Below are positions 26,519-34,974 of a stretch of 64,000 nucleotides of DNA, piece by piece. The first letter of the stretch is position 1. Each line of letters opens with the position of its first letter. The notes below the pieces were generated by a model. That model saw nothing but the letters and a program-made list of their open reading frames with translations, was not told where the DNA came from and made no database searches. The position numbers and the translations under genes are program-made. The stretch comes from Sphingobacterium griseoflavum (lineage in GTDB: Bacteria; Bacteroidota; Bacteroidia; Sphingobacteriales; Sphingobacteriaceae): the NCBI RefSeq assembly GCF_014653155.1, contig NZ_BNAF01000018.1, positions 1 through 64,000 of the forward strand, written 5' to 3'.

Positions 26519-27517
26519 ATGAAAAAATGTATTAAATCGCTTGTATTGTCACTTTTGTGCTTTCTGTTTTTTCAGCAATGCAGCAAACAGAATATAGCTG
26601 AGCCCTTGGTATTTCCCGAAACACAACCAATCATTGGCAGCGATGCTTACTATGAAGCCCTACGGGCCTATAAAAAAAGCGATCATGCCATATGTTTTGG
26701 TTGGTGGGGGGCCAGTGGTGCAGCGGGCATTGGCCCTGACATGGCGCCTCGATATCTGGGGCTTCCCGATAGCATGGATATTGTTAGCCTTTGGGGCGGA
26801 ATGCCTAAAGATGAGGCCAACTGGGAAGAGCTGCGTTATTGCCAGCGTGTGAAAGGTACGCGTTTTGTGTCCGTAATGTTTGGATCGGGCGTCGATAGAT
26901 TGAGACAAAGGAATTTTCCCGGTATGGAGGTGTTGCAAAGCATAGACAGCGTGGCCAAATCCATTGCAGATACGGTTAGTAAATATGGTTTGGATGGTTT
27001 TGATTTGGATTACGAACCGGGAGAAGGAGGGGAACGCGCTACTATATTTGGAAATTCCCACGCTGTAGACGGCAGAAATCCAAATGTTCTCCGGCTGTTT
27101 CAGCAATTGGGGAAATATCTCGGGCCGCAGTCCGGAACAGGAAGACTACTTATTATCGATGGGTACAATGAACCCGGGGTTTCAGGATATGTTGACTATT
27201 TAGTGCAACAAGCGTATGGTACAAGAAATTTTGCAAGCCTGCAGAGCCGCTTCCTGCGATTTGGCTTGGGCGAACTGCCGCCAGAAAAGTTTGTGGTAAC
27301 GGAAAATATGCAACAATTTGGCCCTAGCGGCGCCCAATTTATGTTGAATGGGGAGAATATTGGAAGTGTGTTGGGAATGGCCTATTGGAATCCCACACAG
27401 GGTAGGAAGGGCGGTTTTGGGGGGTATATTATCGAGGCTGATGCCAAATCGCGTCCACCGCAATCCTATTATTACTTGCGTCGCGGCATTCAGATTCAAA
27501 ATCCGGCCGTCTATTAG
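26519..27517 (+). CDS. GH18 lipoprotein, endo-beta-N-acetylglucosaminidase-like
   Basis: 332 residues from the ATG at 26519, which starts a lipoprotein signal (FLFFQQC, Cys21); the ORF extension to 26453 overlaps the previous gene and is rejected. The catalytic motif DGFDLDYE (159-166) fits DxxDxDxE with E166 as acid/base and D164 assisting through the GlcNAc N-acetyl group. Barrel strands precede (FVSVMFGSG) and follow (LLIIDGYNEPG; DYLVQQAYG; GMAYWNP). Bacteroidota GH18 lipoproteins beside DUF1735 genes are mostly endo-beta-N-acetylglucosaminidases acting on N-glycans; chitinase is the alternative. Surface-anchored. Confidence 0.85.
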   Translation: MKKCIKSLVLSLLCFLFFQQCSKQNIAEPLVFPETQPIIGSDAYYEALRAYKKSDHAICFGWWGASGAAGIGPDMAPRYLGLPDSMDIVSLWGGMPKDEANWEELRYCQRVKGTRFVSVMFGSGVDRLRQRNFPGMEVLQSIDSVAKSIADTVSKYGLDGFDLDYEPGEGGERATIFGNSHAVDGRNPNVLRLFQQLGKYLGPQSGTGRLLIIDGYNEPGVSGYVDYLVQQAYGTRNFASLQSRFLRFGLGELPPEKFVVTENMQQFGPSGAQFMLNGENIGSVLGMAYWNPTQGRKGGFGGYIIEADAKSRPPQSYYYLRRGIQIQNPAVY

Positions 27518-27550
27518 TAATTAATCCATCTGTTTGTTAACAACCAAAAA

Positions 27551-29008
27551 ATGAAAATATTTCCCGTTTTTACCAAATCCGCCTGTTTGCAAGGACTCTT
27601 TTCTTTGCTAGTGGGATTGTTGTCCCTGTTGTCATCCTGTTCCAAAGATCGCCTTGATGTGGAGAATTTAACCATCTACCTACCTGCAGGTTCATTGAAC
27701 TACAACAGCGGGGAAGCTAGTTTTGTTACGGCGCGGAGTAACGTGTTTTCGGCGTCGGGCACATCAATCCCGGTATTGCTGACCCGTCCTGTTAACCGCA
27801 ATGTACAAATTATGGCGACTATAGACACGACATTACTCGCCGTGTATGACAGAACGAATAACACCGTTTCTGAAAGGTTTCCACTAGCGGCTTTTTCCCT
27901 GGAAAATAATGGTCAGGTGTTCATTCCTGCAGGGGAGTTGCGTTCCGCTGATTCACTCCGCATCGGATTGGGACAGGTTTCGGAACTGGATTTCAGCAAG
28001 ACCTATATTGTTCCAATACGTCTGAGCAGTACAGATTCCGATGTGCCCCTCAGCAGCAATCGATCGGTCATGTATGTGCGCGTAACCTTTAACCCGATTA
28101 ACACCCAATTCAATGGAGTGCCGACCAACCGCATAATACCAATTTTGATCAACAGGACTTCTACTGGCGATGTGGTCAATGGGAATGTAAACCTGGCAGC
28201 AGCTTTAAATATTCCCTTTGCTCAAAGTCTGACGGTAGCGCTGAGAGACGCTCCCGATCTTTTGGATCGGTATAACCAAGCAAACGGGACGCGTTATGTA
28301 GCTTTCCCCGCAAACAGCTATACGTTCAATCCGGCAAGCGTTTCTATTGCCAGCGGAAGCCTTCGTGCGGCAACACCCTTTGCTTTGGCACTGCGCAATA
28401 CAAGCGGTTTTTTACCTGGCAATAGTTACCTGTTGCCTGTGGAGATCGTTGACGAGGGGCCAATAGCACCACATGAACTTCGCGGCTTAGCTTATTTTTC
28501 AGTGGAGGTGCAGCTGCAGAATATCGATCCCGCCAATCCCAAACCAATGGGCAATCGCATCGATCGTACAGCTTGGACAGCAGTGGCAAGTTCTACGGAT
28601 AGCGAATTTGCTCCTATGGGCAGCCCGGCCTTGATTTTCGACAATGACCCCGCAACTGGATGGCATTCGGAACTCGTCGAGGAAGCGTTGCCCACGGTTA
28701 CGTTGACCATAGATATGCAGCGGCAGCACGCGGTACGTGGTTTTACATTTACGCCTAAATATTGGGATTACTATGGCGAAAGCTTTATCTCTGCCGTAAC
28801 CGGCATGCGCGTAGAAAGTAGTGATGATGGTGTGAATTGGGTTTCTCAGGGATCCTATGTAGGTAGTATGCCCGGCGGTGCCGCCGCTGATCCGGATTAT
28901 AAGAATATCAGTTTCTTTGCTGCGGTGCGCGCCCGCTATTTTCGCTTCATCATAACAAACTATGGAGAATATGCGGCCGGGTTTGGTGAATTGGATGCAT
29001 TTGATTAG
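27551..29008 (+). CDS. DUF1735-F5/8C surface lipoprotein
   Basis: 485 residues with a lipoprotein signal (SLLSSC). Two DUF1735-like repeats seem present: about 30-185 (VNRNVQIMATIDTTLLAVYD) and about 190-325 (FAQSLTVALRDAPDLLDRYN). Residues about 340-485 form an F5/8-type C (discoidin) domain with PALIFDNDPATGWHS and ARYFRFIITNYGEYAAGFGE, a carbohydrate-binding fold. It is probably a second surface glycan-binding protein. Last gene of the PUL operon, followed by a strong terminator. Confidence 0.85.
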   Translation: MKIFPVFTKSACLQGLFSLLVGLLSLLSSCSKDRLDVENLTIYLPAGSLNYNSGEASFVTARSNVFSASGTSIPVLLTRPVNRNVQIMATIDTTLLAVYDRTNNTVSERFPLAAFSLENNGQVFIPAGELRSADSLRIGLGQVSELDFSKTYIVPIRLSSTDSDVPLSSNRSVMYVRVTFNPINTQFNGVPTNRIIPILINRTSTGDVVNGNVNLAAALNIPFAQSLTVALRDAPDLLDRYNQANGTRYVAFPANSYTFNPASVSIASGSLRAATPFALALRNTSGFLPGNSYLLPVEIVDEGPIAPHELRGLAYFSVEVQLQNIDPANPKPMGNRIDRTAWTAVASSTDSEFAPMGSPALIFDNDPATGWHSELVEEALPTVTLTIDMQRQHAVRGFTFTPKYWDYYGESFISAVTGMRVESSDDGVNWVSQGSYVGSMPGGAAADPDYKNISFFAAVRARYFRFIITNYGEYAAGFGELDAFD

Positions 29009-29058
29009 CGCGGACGAAAATAAAAAATCTTGCTTTAGGACAGTAGCACTTGTGGGTT

Positions 29059-29097
29059 AAGGCGTCAAACATTTGTTCCGACGCCTTCCTTTTTTTA
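29059..29097 (+). terminator. Terminator of the PUL operon
   Basis: Inverted repeat aaggcgtc/gacgcctt with a 13-nt loop, then seven T. It marks the right end of the PUL. Confidence 0.85.
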
Positions 29098-29232
29098 CGG
29101 GGTATATGCAACTGCAAAAGAAGTTTTTTGTCAGAAAATATTGCGCATTTCTGCATCGTTTAACATGTTGCTTTTTTTATTTGGATTAAGAAAGGTAATC
29201 GACATCAACAATAAATGCTATGGCAAAAAAGC

Positions 29233-29264
29233 TTGTGTATATTTATTTGAAACATTTACCTTTG
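29233..29264 (+). promoter_or_regulatory. Promoter of ybbR-coaE, leaderless type
   Basis: TTG (29233-29235), 21 nt, then TACCTTTG (29257-29264). The ATG at 29270 is only 5 nt further. The 13 bases TACCTTTGTCTCT are repeated exactly in the promoter ahead of carA (47067-47079). Confidence 0.65.
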
Positions 29265-29269
29265 TCTCT

Positions 29270-30217
29270 ATGGCGCAACCACGGATCAGCAAAGCAAAGC
29301 GACGGAAAATAGCAATTTTTTTGCGTTGCATGGGTATATCCTTTGTCGCGTGGTTGTTGTTTGCCATATCTACGGTTCAGAATTACACCATCAATGCTGG
29401 CATTTCATATGTCAACATTCCCGAAAAGAAAGCCTTTCACCCTTTGCAATCGGATACCGTAGCCATTAAGATGAAAGTAAGTGGGTGGAAGATTTTCATG
29501 AAGCGTCTACACCCCGATACGCCGCATATCCAAGTAGATTTAAGTGGATTGAAAACCAGAAATTTTATTGTCTTTACAAATCAGCTAGGCTATATCAATA
29601 GGCAGTTTCCTGTAGATAACCAGGTGGTTGCGGTGAGCCCAGATACCTTGTTTTTTGATTTTTCCAAGCAAACGCAGCGTAAGGTTCCTGTACGTCCGCT
29701 ACATAATATTCAATTTAAAAAGCAGTATGGTATTATAGGCGATACACGTTCCAATCCAGAGTATGTTACCGTAACCGGTCCTTTGGAAGACGTGGCCAAC
29801 ATTGACTTTTTAGAAACAGACACCATCAAGGGCATAAATGTTGGAGCAGACATCCGTACAGTGGCCTACCTCAATAAGCACCAAAAAAATAATATAGCTA
29901 TATACCCAACGTTTTCGGAGATAAGTATTCCCGTAGGCGAGATTACGGAGAAAGTGGTGGAAGTTCCTTTGAAAGTGGAGAATGCGTCTCGGTATACATC
30001 CGTTAGAACATTGCCAAGTAAGGTGAAAATTGTTTTTTTAGTATCCCTGAAAGACTATAATAAATGGTCGTCACGCGACTTTGAAGCTATTGTCGATATG
30101 GAAAACTGGGAAAAGAACAAGGTGCAAAGTCTCCCTGTGATCTTGACGAAAAGTCCGGAATATAGTAAAGTGATCAGTGTTGAACCACAGAATGTAGATT
30201 TTTTTGTTAGACGATGA
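29270..30217 (+). CDS. YbbR-domain (CdaR-like) membrane-anchored protein
   Basis: 315 residues from the ATG at 29270; an ORF extension to 29141 runs back through the promoter and is rejected. One N-terminal membrane helix (about 19-38) precedes YbbR-like beta repeats (about 60-310, e.g. VKVSGWKIFMKRL, VTVTGPLEDV, VVEVPLKVEN, VTKS-type ends). In Firmicutes YbbR/CdaR regulates the diadenylate cyclase CdaA, but no cyclase gene is adjacent here, so the role is open. coaE follows after 10 nt. Confidence 0.75.
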   Translation: MAQPRISKAKRRKIAIFLRCMGISFVAWLLFAISTVQNYTINAGISYVNIPEKKAFHPLQSDTVAIKMKVSGWKIFMKRLHPDTPHIQVDLSGLKTRNFIVFTNQLGYINRQFPVDNQVVAVSPDTLFFDFSKQTQRKVPVRPLHNIQFKKQYGIIGDTRSNPEYVTVTGPLEDVANIDFLETDTIKGINVGADIRTVAYLNKHQKNNIAIYPTFSEISIPVGEITEKVVEVPLKVENASRYTSVRTLPSKVKIVFLVSLKDYNKWSSRDFEAIVDMENWEKNKVQSLPVILTKSPEYSKVISVEPQNVDFFVRR

Positions 30218-30227
30218 AGGTTATACT

Positions 30228-30830
30228 ATGGGGATTAAAGTAGGAATTACGGGCGGTATTGGAGCAGGTAAAAGCTATGTAGCCAAGATCTTTCAAGCAC
30301 TGGGTGTTCCATTCTACAACGCCGATAAGGAGGCGAAAGATTTGATGAACACGAGTACCGGTATTCGTGGAGCACTTGTGGAGGCCTTTGGGCCATCAGT
30401 ATACGATGTGGATGGTGTACTTGATCGAGCTTATTTATCTGCATTGGTGTTCAAAGATAAAGAAAGGTTGGCACAGCTGAACGCTATCGTGCACCCCGTT
30501 GTTATTAAACATGCTTCCGATTGGGCAAACCAGCAAACGTCTGCCTATTCGCTCAAAGAGGCTGCTTTACTTTTCGAAAGTGGTTCGTATAAAACATTAG
30601 ATTATACGCTGTTGGTGACAGCACCAATGGCGGTTCGTATAAAGCGGGTGACGGGACGCGATGGTTTGTCCGAACAGCAGGTAGTGGAAAGAATAGACAA
30701 GCAAATGTCCGATGATGAAAAGTGTCGGCTGGCAGACTTTGTGATTATCAACGACGAAAGCCAGCCGCTGTTGCCACAGATTTTACAATTACACAATTAT
30801 TTTTTGAAAGCGTCCGCAGACAGCCTATGA
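30228..30830 (+). CDS. coaE: Dephospho-CoA kinase
   Basis: Phosphorylates dephospho-CoA at the ribose 3'-hydroxyl, the last step of coenzyme A synthesis. 200 residues with the P-loop GITGGIGAGKS near the N-terminus, FYNADKEAKDLM, and the LID-type segment VTGRDGLSEQQVVERI. ATG 30228 is chosen; an in-frame TTG at 30204 overlaps ybbR. The stop codon overlaps the next gene's ATG (ATGA at 30827-30830), which suggests translational coupling. Confidence 0.93.
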   Translation: MGIKVGITGGIGAGKSYVAKIFQALGVPFYNADKEAKDLMNTSTGIRGALVEAFGPSVYDVDGVLDRAYLSALVFKDKERLAQLNAIVHPVVIKHASDWANQQTSAYSLKEAALLFESGSYKTLDYTLLVTAPMAVRIKRVTGRDGLSEQQVVERIDKQMSDDEKCRLADFVIINDESQPLLPQILQLHNYFLKASADSL

Positions 30831-31780
30831 TTCTAGAAGACTTTTTGGTAAAAACCGACGAAGGCTATTACTGCAGGTATGGCAAATTTTTTATTGACGC
30901 TCGCATGCCGGTCGCATGCAATTTGATTTCACATGCTCACGGCGACCATGCAACAAGTGGACACCAGCGCATCTACGCCACAGCTGCAACGCTGGCTTTT
31001 ATGCGACACAAATTTCCGAAGATGCGATCAGATAGTACGCATATCGTCGCTTTGCAAGAGGCCTTCCTGATTGGAGATGTTGAAATCACCTTCATTGCCG
31101 CTGGCCATATGCTCGGATCTGCTCAGGTACTGATGAAATATCAGGGGGTGGCATACCTATATACCGGCGATTTTAAACTGCAGTTGGATCCAACTTGTGA
31201 ACCGCTTAAGATTGTGCCGGCAGATGTCTTGATTACAGAATCAACCTTTGCCAACCCCGCGATACAGCATCCGGAAGCAGAGAAAGAGATTCTGCAATTG
31301 AAAAATCGATCGAGCAACATTATGCTCGGGTGTTACATACTTGGTAAGGCCCAGCGCTTGACTGCGCTAATCAACACGTATCTGCCAGAGTGTGAGGTGT
31401 TGGTGCACCACAAGATGTATGCTGTACACCGGCTATATGAAGAGTTTGGGCCGGCTCGTCTGACATACAAGCTGTATAACCGCAAAGCCATGAAGGAAGG
31501 TCCCGCCAATAAGATTTATTTGGTTCCCCCGTTGACCTTCAACAGTTATTTCAAAGCAAAAAATGTCCTCAAGGCGTTCGCATCAGGTTGGGAACGATTG
31601 CAGCGTCAAAACGATATCGAACTTTATATATCCGATCACGTCGATTGGAAAGATCTCCTTCACTTTATCGATAAGGTGCAACCTCGGCAGGTATGGACTG
31701 TTCACGGAGACGGGCGTCTTTTGCAACGACATTTTGCTGAAAGGTTGCTGGTTCGCGATATTTTAACGGCTAACGGTTAA
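30827..31780 (+). CDS. MBL-fold exonuclease-like protein
   Basis: 317 residues from the ATG that overlaps the coaE stop. The metal site motif is SHAHGDHAT, with further ligands in AAGHMLGSAQV and TGDFK, and DPTCEPL, ITESTF and GKAQRL as in the ligase-associated DNA exonuclease and CPSF-like families. It probably cuts nucleic acid; whether DNA or RNA is unknown. No DNA ligase or helicase gene accompanies it here, unlike the classical ligase-associated set. Confidence 0.8.
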   Translation: MILEDFLVKTDEGYYCRYGKFFIDARMPVACNLISHAHGDHATSGHQRIYATAATLAFMRHKFPKMRSDSTHIVALQEAFLIGDVEITFIAAGHMLGSAQVLMKYQGVAYLYTGDFKLQLDPTCEPLKIVPADVLITESTFANPAIQHPEAEKEILQLKNRSSNIMLGCYILGKAQRLTALINTYLPECEVLVHHKMYAVHRLYEEFGPARLTYKLYNRKAMKEGPANKIYLVPPLTFNSYFKAKNVLKAFASGWERLQRQNDIELYISDHVDWKDLLHFIDKVQPRQVWTVHGDGRLLQRHFAERLLVRDILTANG

Positions 31781-31853
31781 TGCTCGGCACTGTTCTTGCA
31801 GAGCGAATGTTGGATATGCACAAGCATGTTTTTAAGGAGCATAAATAAGGGAT

Positions 31854-31970
31854 ATGAACAAGTTTTTCAAAGTTTTGATCGCTGGTTGGGGCGCGAGAAA
31901 GTTAGGTTTCGGATGCCTGGGGACAGTGATCGCATTTATTATTATCTATTGGTTGCTAGGCTTCTTTTAG
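31854..31970 (+). CDS. Small membrane protein, 38 residues
   Basis: Starts at ATG 31854 and ends at TAG 31968-31970. It begins MNKFFKVLIAGWGARKLG and then has one membrane helix (FGCLGTVIAFIIIYWLLGFF). The basic N-terminus suggests an inside orientation. An aataaggg stretch 4 nt before the ATG may act as a ribosome-binding site. It lies after the MBL gene and before a shared terminator. Function unknown. A longer 76-residue ORF in another frame over the same bases has no recognisable features. Confidence 0.6.
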   Translation: MNKFFKVLIAGWGARKLGFGCLGTVIAFIIIYWLLGFF

Positions 31971-32024
31971 AGCCGCTAACGAGTGTTAGCGATGCTGGCC
32001 GGCCAAACAAAATTTACGGCGAAT

Positions 32025-32060
32025 AAAAAAGGAGCCGATCGTACACAATCGGCTCCTTTT
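32025..32060. terminator. Bidirectional terminator before purH
   Basis: A long inverted repeat (aaaaggagccgat with atcggctcctttt) with T-runs on both strands, shared by the small membrane protein gene and the convergent purH. Confidence 0.9.
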
Positions 32061-32086
32061 CATATTTAAGCGGCAAGCACTTACAA

Positions 32087-33613
32087 TTAATGCTTGAAAT
32101 GTCTTACGCCGGTGACGACCATAGCTATGCCTTTTTCGTTGGCCATATCGGTCGATAATTGATCTTTGATTGATCCGCCGGGCTGCAGAACAGCCGCAAC
32201 GCCTGCGTCTCCCGCAATTTCCACGCAGTCCGGAAACGGAAAAAATGCATCTGAAGCCATCACGCTGCCTTTTACGTCAAAACCAAACGACTGCGCTTTT
32301 TCAATCGCCTGTCTCAACGCATCCACGCGAGATGTTTGGCCCACACCCGATGCTATTAACGTATTGTTTTTTGCAAACACAATGGTGTTCGATTTGGTAT
32401 GTTTAACGATCTTATTTGCGAAACATAGATCATTTAGCTGCTCAGCAGTTGGTTTAACGGCAGTTACTGTTGTCATTGCTTCGGGCCCCTCAACCGTATT
32501 ATCCTTGTCCTGCATAATGACACCGTTTAATAAGGTTTTGAACTGCGTGCCTGGAAGTTGGACGGGATTACGCTTTAATATAATGCGGTTTTTCTTCGCA
32601 GTAAGTACCGTTAGGGCATCTTCTGTATAAGAAGGAGCGATAAGCACTTCAAAAAATAAGCTGTTGATCTCCTCAGCAGTTTCGCTATCCACTTCGCCAT
32701 TGGTGATTAAGACACCTCCAAATGCCGAAACAGGGTCACAAGCCAATGCATCGATCCAAGCCTGCTTTACTGTTGGTCTTGAGGCAACGCCACAGGCATT
32801 GGTATGTTTCAGGATCGCAAACGTTGGATCAGAAAACTCGTCAATAATGGCTACCGCCGCATCGACATCAACTAAATTATTGTAAGATAGTTCTTTGCCG
32901 TTTAGCTTGTCAAACATGACTTCCAAATCGCCAAAGAACGTGCCTTTCTGATGCGGGTTTTCACCATAACGTAGGGGTTGAGATTGTTGGACAGACTGCT
33001 TAAATACCGGTACTTCAGCGTCTTGATTGAAGTAATGAAAGATAGCTGTATCGTAATGTGAAGATGTATTGAATGCACGTCTTGCAAATTCCTTCCGCTG
33101 TTCGAGTGTTGTTTGTCCTTCCTGTTCTATTAGTAACGTTTCAAGCTCCTTGTAGTCATTCTTTGAAGAAATAATGACGACATCATTGAAGTTTTTCGCA
33201 GCTGCACGGATCAATGAGATACCGCCAATATCGATTTTTTCGATGATATCTTGCGATGCCGCTCCAGATGCTACTGTTTCTTCAAAAGGATATAAATCCA
33301 CAATAACTAAATCGATTTCTGGAATTTCATATTGGTTCAGTTGCTGTTGATCATCTTCTAGCGGACGGCGTGCCAATATACCGCCGAAAACCTTTGGATG
33401 CAGGGTTTTTACTCGCCCTCCCAGTATAGAAGGATAACTTGTCAGGTCTTCTACAGGTACGACGTCAACGCCTTGTTCACGGATGAACGCTTCCGTACCG
33501 CCTGTAGAGTAGAAAGTAACTCCGTATTTGTTTAACAATTGAATGAGTGGCGCTAGGTTGTCTTTGTAATATACTGACACCAAAGCATTTTTAATCTTAA
33601 CAGGATGATTCAT
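32087..33613 (-). CDS. purH: Bifunctional AICAR transformylase / IMP cyclohydrolase
   Basis: Catalyses the last two steps of IMP synthesis. 508 residues: an N-terminal MGS-like cyclohydrolase domain (about 1-150, with FYSTGGT and GGRVKTLHPKVFGGIL) and a C-terminal transformylase domain (LRYGENPHQKGTF; KHTNACGVA; SDAFFPFPD; QPGGSIKD). ATG 33613 is chosen because it gives the family N-terminus and lies after a -7 box; an in-frame extension to 33727 is not supported. Confidence 0.96.
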   Translation of the reverse strand: MNHPVKIKNALVSVYYKDNLAPLIQLLNKYGVTFYSTGGTEAFIREQGVDVVPVEDLTSYPSILGGRVKTLHPKVFGGILARRPLEDDQQQLNQYEIPEIDLVIVDLYPFEETVASGAASQDIIEKIDIGGISLIRAAAKNFNDVVIISSKNDYKELETLLIEQEGQTTLEQRKEFARRAFNTSSHYDTAIFHYFNQDAEVPVFKQSVQQSQPLRYGENPHQKGTFFGDLEVMFDKLNGKELSYNNLVDVDAAVAIIDEFSDPTFAILKHTNACGVASRPTVKQAWIDALACDPVSAFGGVLITNGEVDSETAEEINSLFFEVLIAPSYTEDALTVLTAKKNRIILKRNPVQLPGTQFKTLLNGVIMQDKDNTVEGPEAMTTVTAVKPTAEQLNDLCFANKIVKHTKSNTIVFAKNNTLIASGVGQTSRVDALRQAIEKAQSFGFDVKGSVMASDAFFPFPDCVEIAGDAGVAAVLQPGGSIKDQLSTDMANEKGIAMVVTGVRHFKH

Positions 33614-33632
33614 TGTATGATGTTTGGAGCGG

Positions 33633-33640
33633 CAAAGATA
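33633..33640 (-). promoter_or_regulatory. Putative -7 box of purH
   Basis: TATCTTTG on the minus strand, 19 nt before the ATG at 33613. The -33 region lacks a clear TTG. Confidence 0.5.
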
Positions 33641-33740
33641 CAAATATTGGGCGAAATAAAATTCACTTTTTCGTTTTTTAATAGGGGTAGTTGCACACGA
33701 TATTTGCGTATCTTTAATAACGACCAATAACTCATGTTAT

Positions 33741-34928
33741 ATGCTGAAAAACATAATAATTATAAGCCTATGGTTAGGCAGTCTCGGCTTGCAGCACATT
33801 GCAGCGCAGGAAAACATTCACCCCACAGAAAAGAAACGCATGATATCACCGGAGGTTCATGCCAACAATAGCGTAACATTTCGCGTCTATGCGCCCCATG
33901 CGCAGCGATTGTCCGTTGTTGGTAATTGGATGGATCGCAATGCCACAGCAGGAGCCGGAAAGCAAGCTATGCAAAAGGAGGGAAGCTATTGGTCTTACAC
34001 AACAGGAGCGTTGCCTTCGGATCTATTCCTGTATCAAATTGACGTGGATGGCGCTGTGTTTAATGATCCATTGAATGTCTATCAAATAAGGGACGTTAAC
34101 AATACATTCAATTATTTCTTGACGGGAGGCGAACAAGCTGCCTGGTACAAAGTGTACGATGTTCCGCACGGAACCATGTCGACACGATGGTACAAATCAC
34201 CTACGTTGGATAAGACGCGGCGTTTGACGGTATACACGCCTCCCAATTACGAAGCTGGAAAGGGAAAATACCCCGTACTTTATTTATTGCACGGCATGGG
34301 CGGCGATGAAGAAGCTTGGCCGTCTTTGGGAAGAGTGGGGCAGATCCTCGATAATATGATCGCCTCCGCGAAGGTTAAGCCTATGCTGGTGGTCATGCCC
34401 AATGGACACGTTTCGAATACTGCTGCACCCGGCGAATCGTCGAGAGGGCAATACCCAATAGACTTCTTCACCCCCGATGTGGGAAGTGGAAAAATGGAAG
34501 AGTCATTCTCCGATATCATAGATTTTATCGAACGTAATTATCGCGTGAAAAAACAGAAAGCTGCTAGGGCTATTGCAGGACTGTCCATGGGAGGTTCGCA
34601 CACATTGTTTATCTCGTCTTATCTGCCCCAGACATTTGACTACATTGGTCTTTTCTCTGCCGCTTTTAAAATGAACGACAATGCGGAGAATCCAGTCTTT
34701 CGTGATTTTGAAAAAAATCTAGTTCGACAGCGAGACGATGGCTATAAGCTTTACTGGATCGGAATGGGCAAAAAAGATTTTTTATACAAAACAGGCGAGC
34801 AGTATCGTGAATTGTTGGACGACAAACAGATGAAATACACGTATTATGAAAGTGAAGGAGGCCATACTTGGTCAAACTGGCGACTGTACTTGACGGAGTT
34901 TTTACCGAAGCTTTTTCGCAACAACTAG
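33741..34928 (+). CDS. Secreted alpha/beta-hydrolase esterase (CE1-like)
   Basis: 395 residues. Signal peptide (about 1-22), an Ig-like E-set/CBM48-type domain (about 40-135, VTFRVYAPHAQRLSVVGNW), then the esterase domain (about 155-390). The nucleophile is S282 in GLSMGG, with H375 in SEGGHTW and D346 as a candidate acid. The oxyanion region is LLHGMGGDEEAW. This architecture is common in feruloyl or acetyl esterases acting on plant xylan side chains; the actual substrate is unknown. Single gene, divergent from purH. Confidence 0.85.
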   Translation: MLKNIIIISLWLGSLGLQHIAAQENIHPTEKKRMISPEVHANNSVTFRVYAPHAQRLSVVGNWMDRNATAGAGKQAMQKEGSYWSYTTGALPSDLFLYQIDVDGAVFNDPLNVYQIRDVNNTFNYFLTGGEQAAWYKVYDVPHGTMSTRWYKSPTLDKTRRLTVYTPPNYEAGKGKYPVLYLLHGMGGDEEAWPSLGRVGQILDNMIASAKVKPMLVVMPNGHVSNTAAPGESSRGQYPIDFFTPDVGSGKMEESFSDIIDFIERNYRVKKQKAARAIAGLSMGGSHTLFISSYLPQTFDYIGLFSAAFKMNDNAENPVFRDFEKNLVRQRDDGYKLYWIGMGKKDFLYKTGEQYRELLDDKQMKYTYYESEGGHTWSNWRLYLTEFLPKLFRNN

Positions 34929-34946
34929 CCTCGTGATATCTAATCC

Positions 34947-34972
34947 AAAGGGAGATCTAGGATTTCCCTTTT
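34947..34972. terminator. Short terminator-like hairpin
   Basis: Stem aaaggga/tcccttt with an 11-nt loop and short T-runs on both sides, between the convergent esterase and purN genes. The stem is short, so the call is tentative. Confidence 0.4.
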
Positions 34973-34974
34973 CG

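Noticed and set aside
26660..27106. A 148-codon minus-strand ORF inside the GH18 gene
   Set aside because: Antisense shadow of the catalytic region, no recognisable domain.
17966..29269. Transposon or integrative element carrying the PUL
   Set aside because: No integrase, transposase, terminal repeats or tRNA target was seen at either edge, so only an insertion by comparison with expected gene order is proposed.
31796..32026. A 76-codon plus-strand ORF between the MBL gene and purH
   Set aside because: Its product shows no domain or membrane pattern, and it overlaps in another frame the more convincing 38-residue membrane protein and runs into a terminator.
32166..32630. A 154-codon plus-strand ORF inside purH
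   Set aside because: Antisense shadow of purH; the product has no coherent motif.
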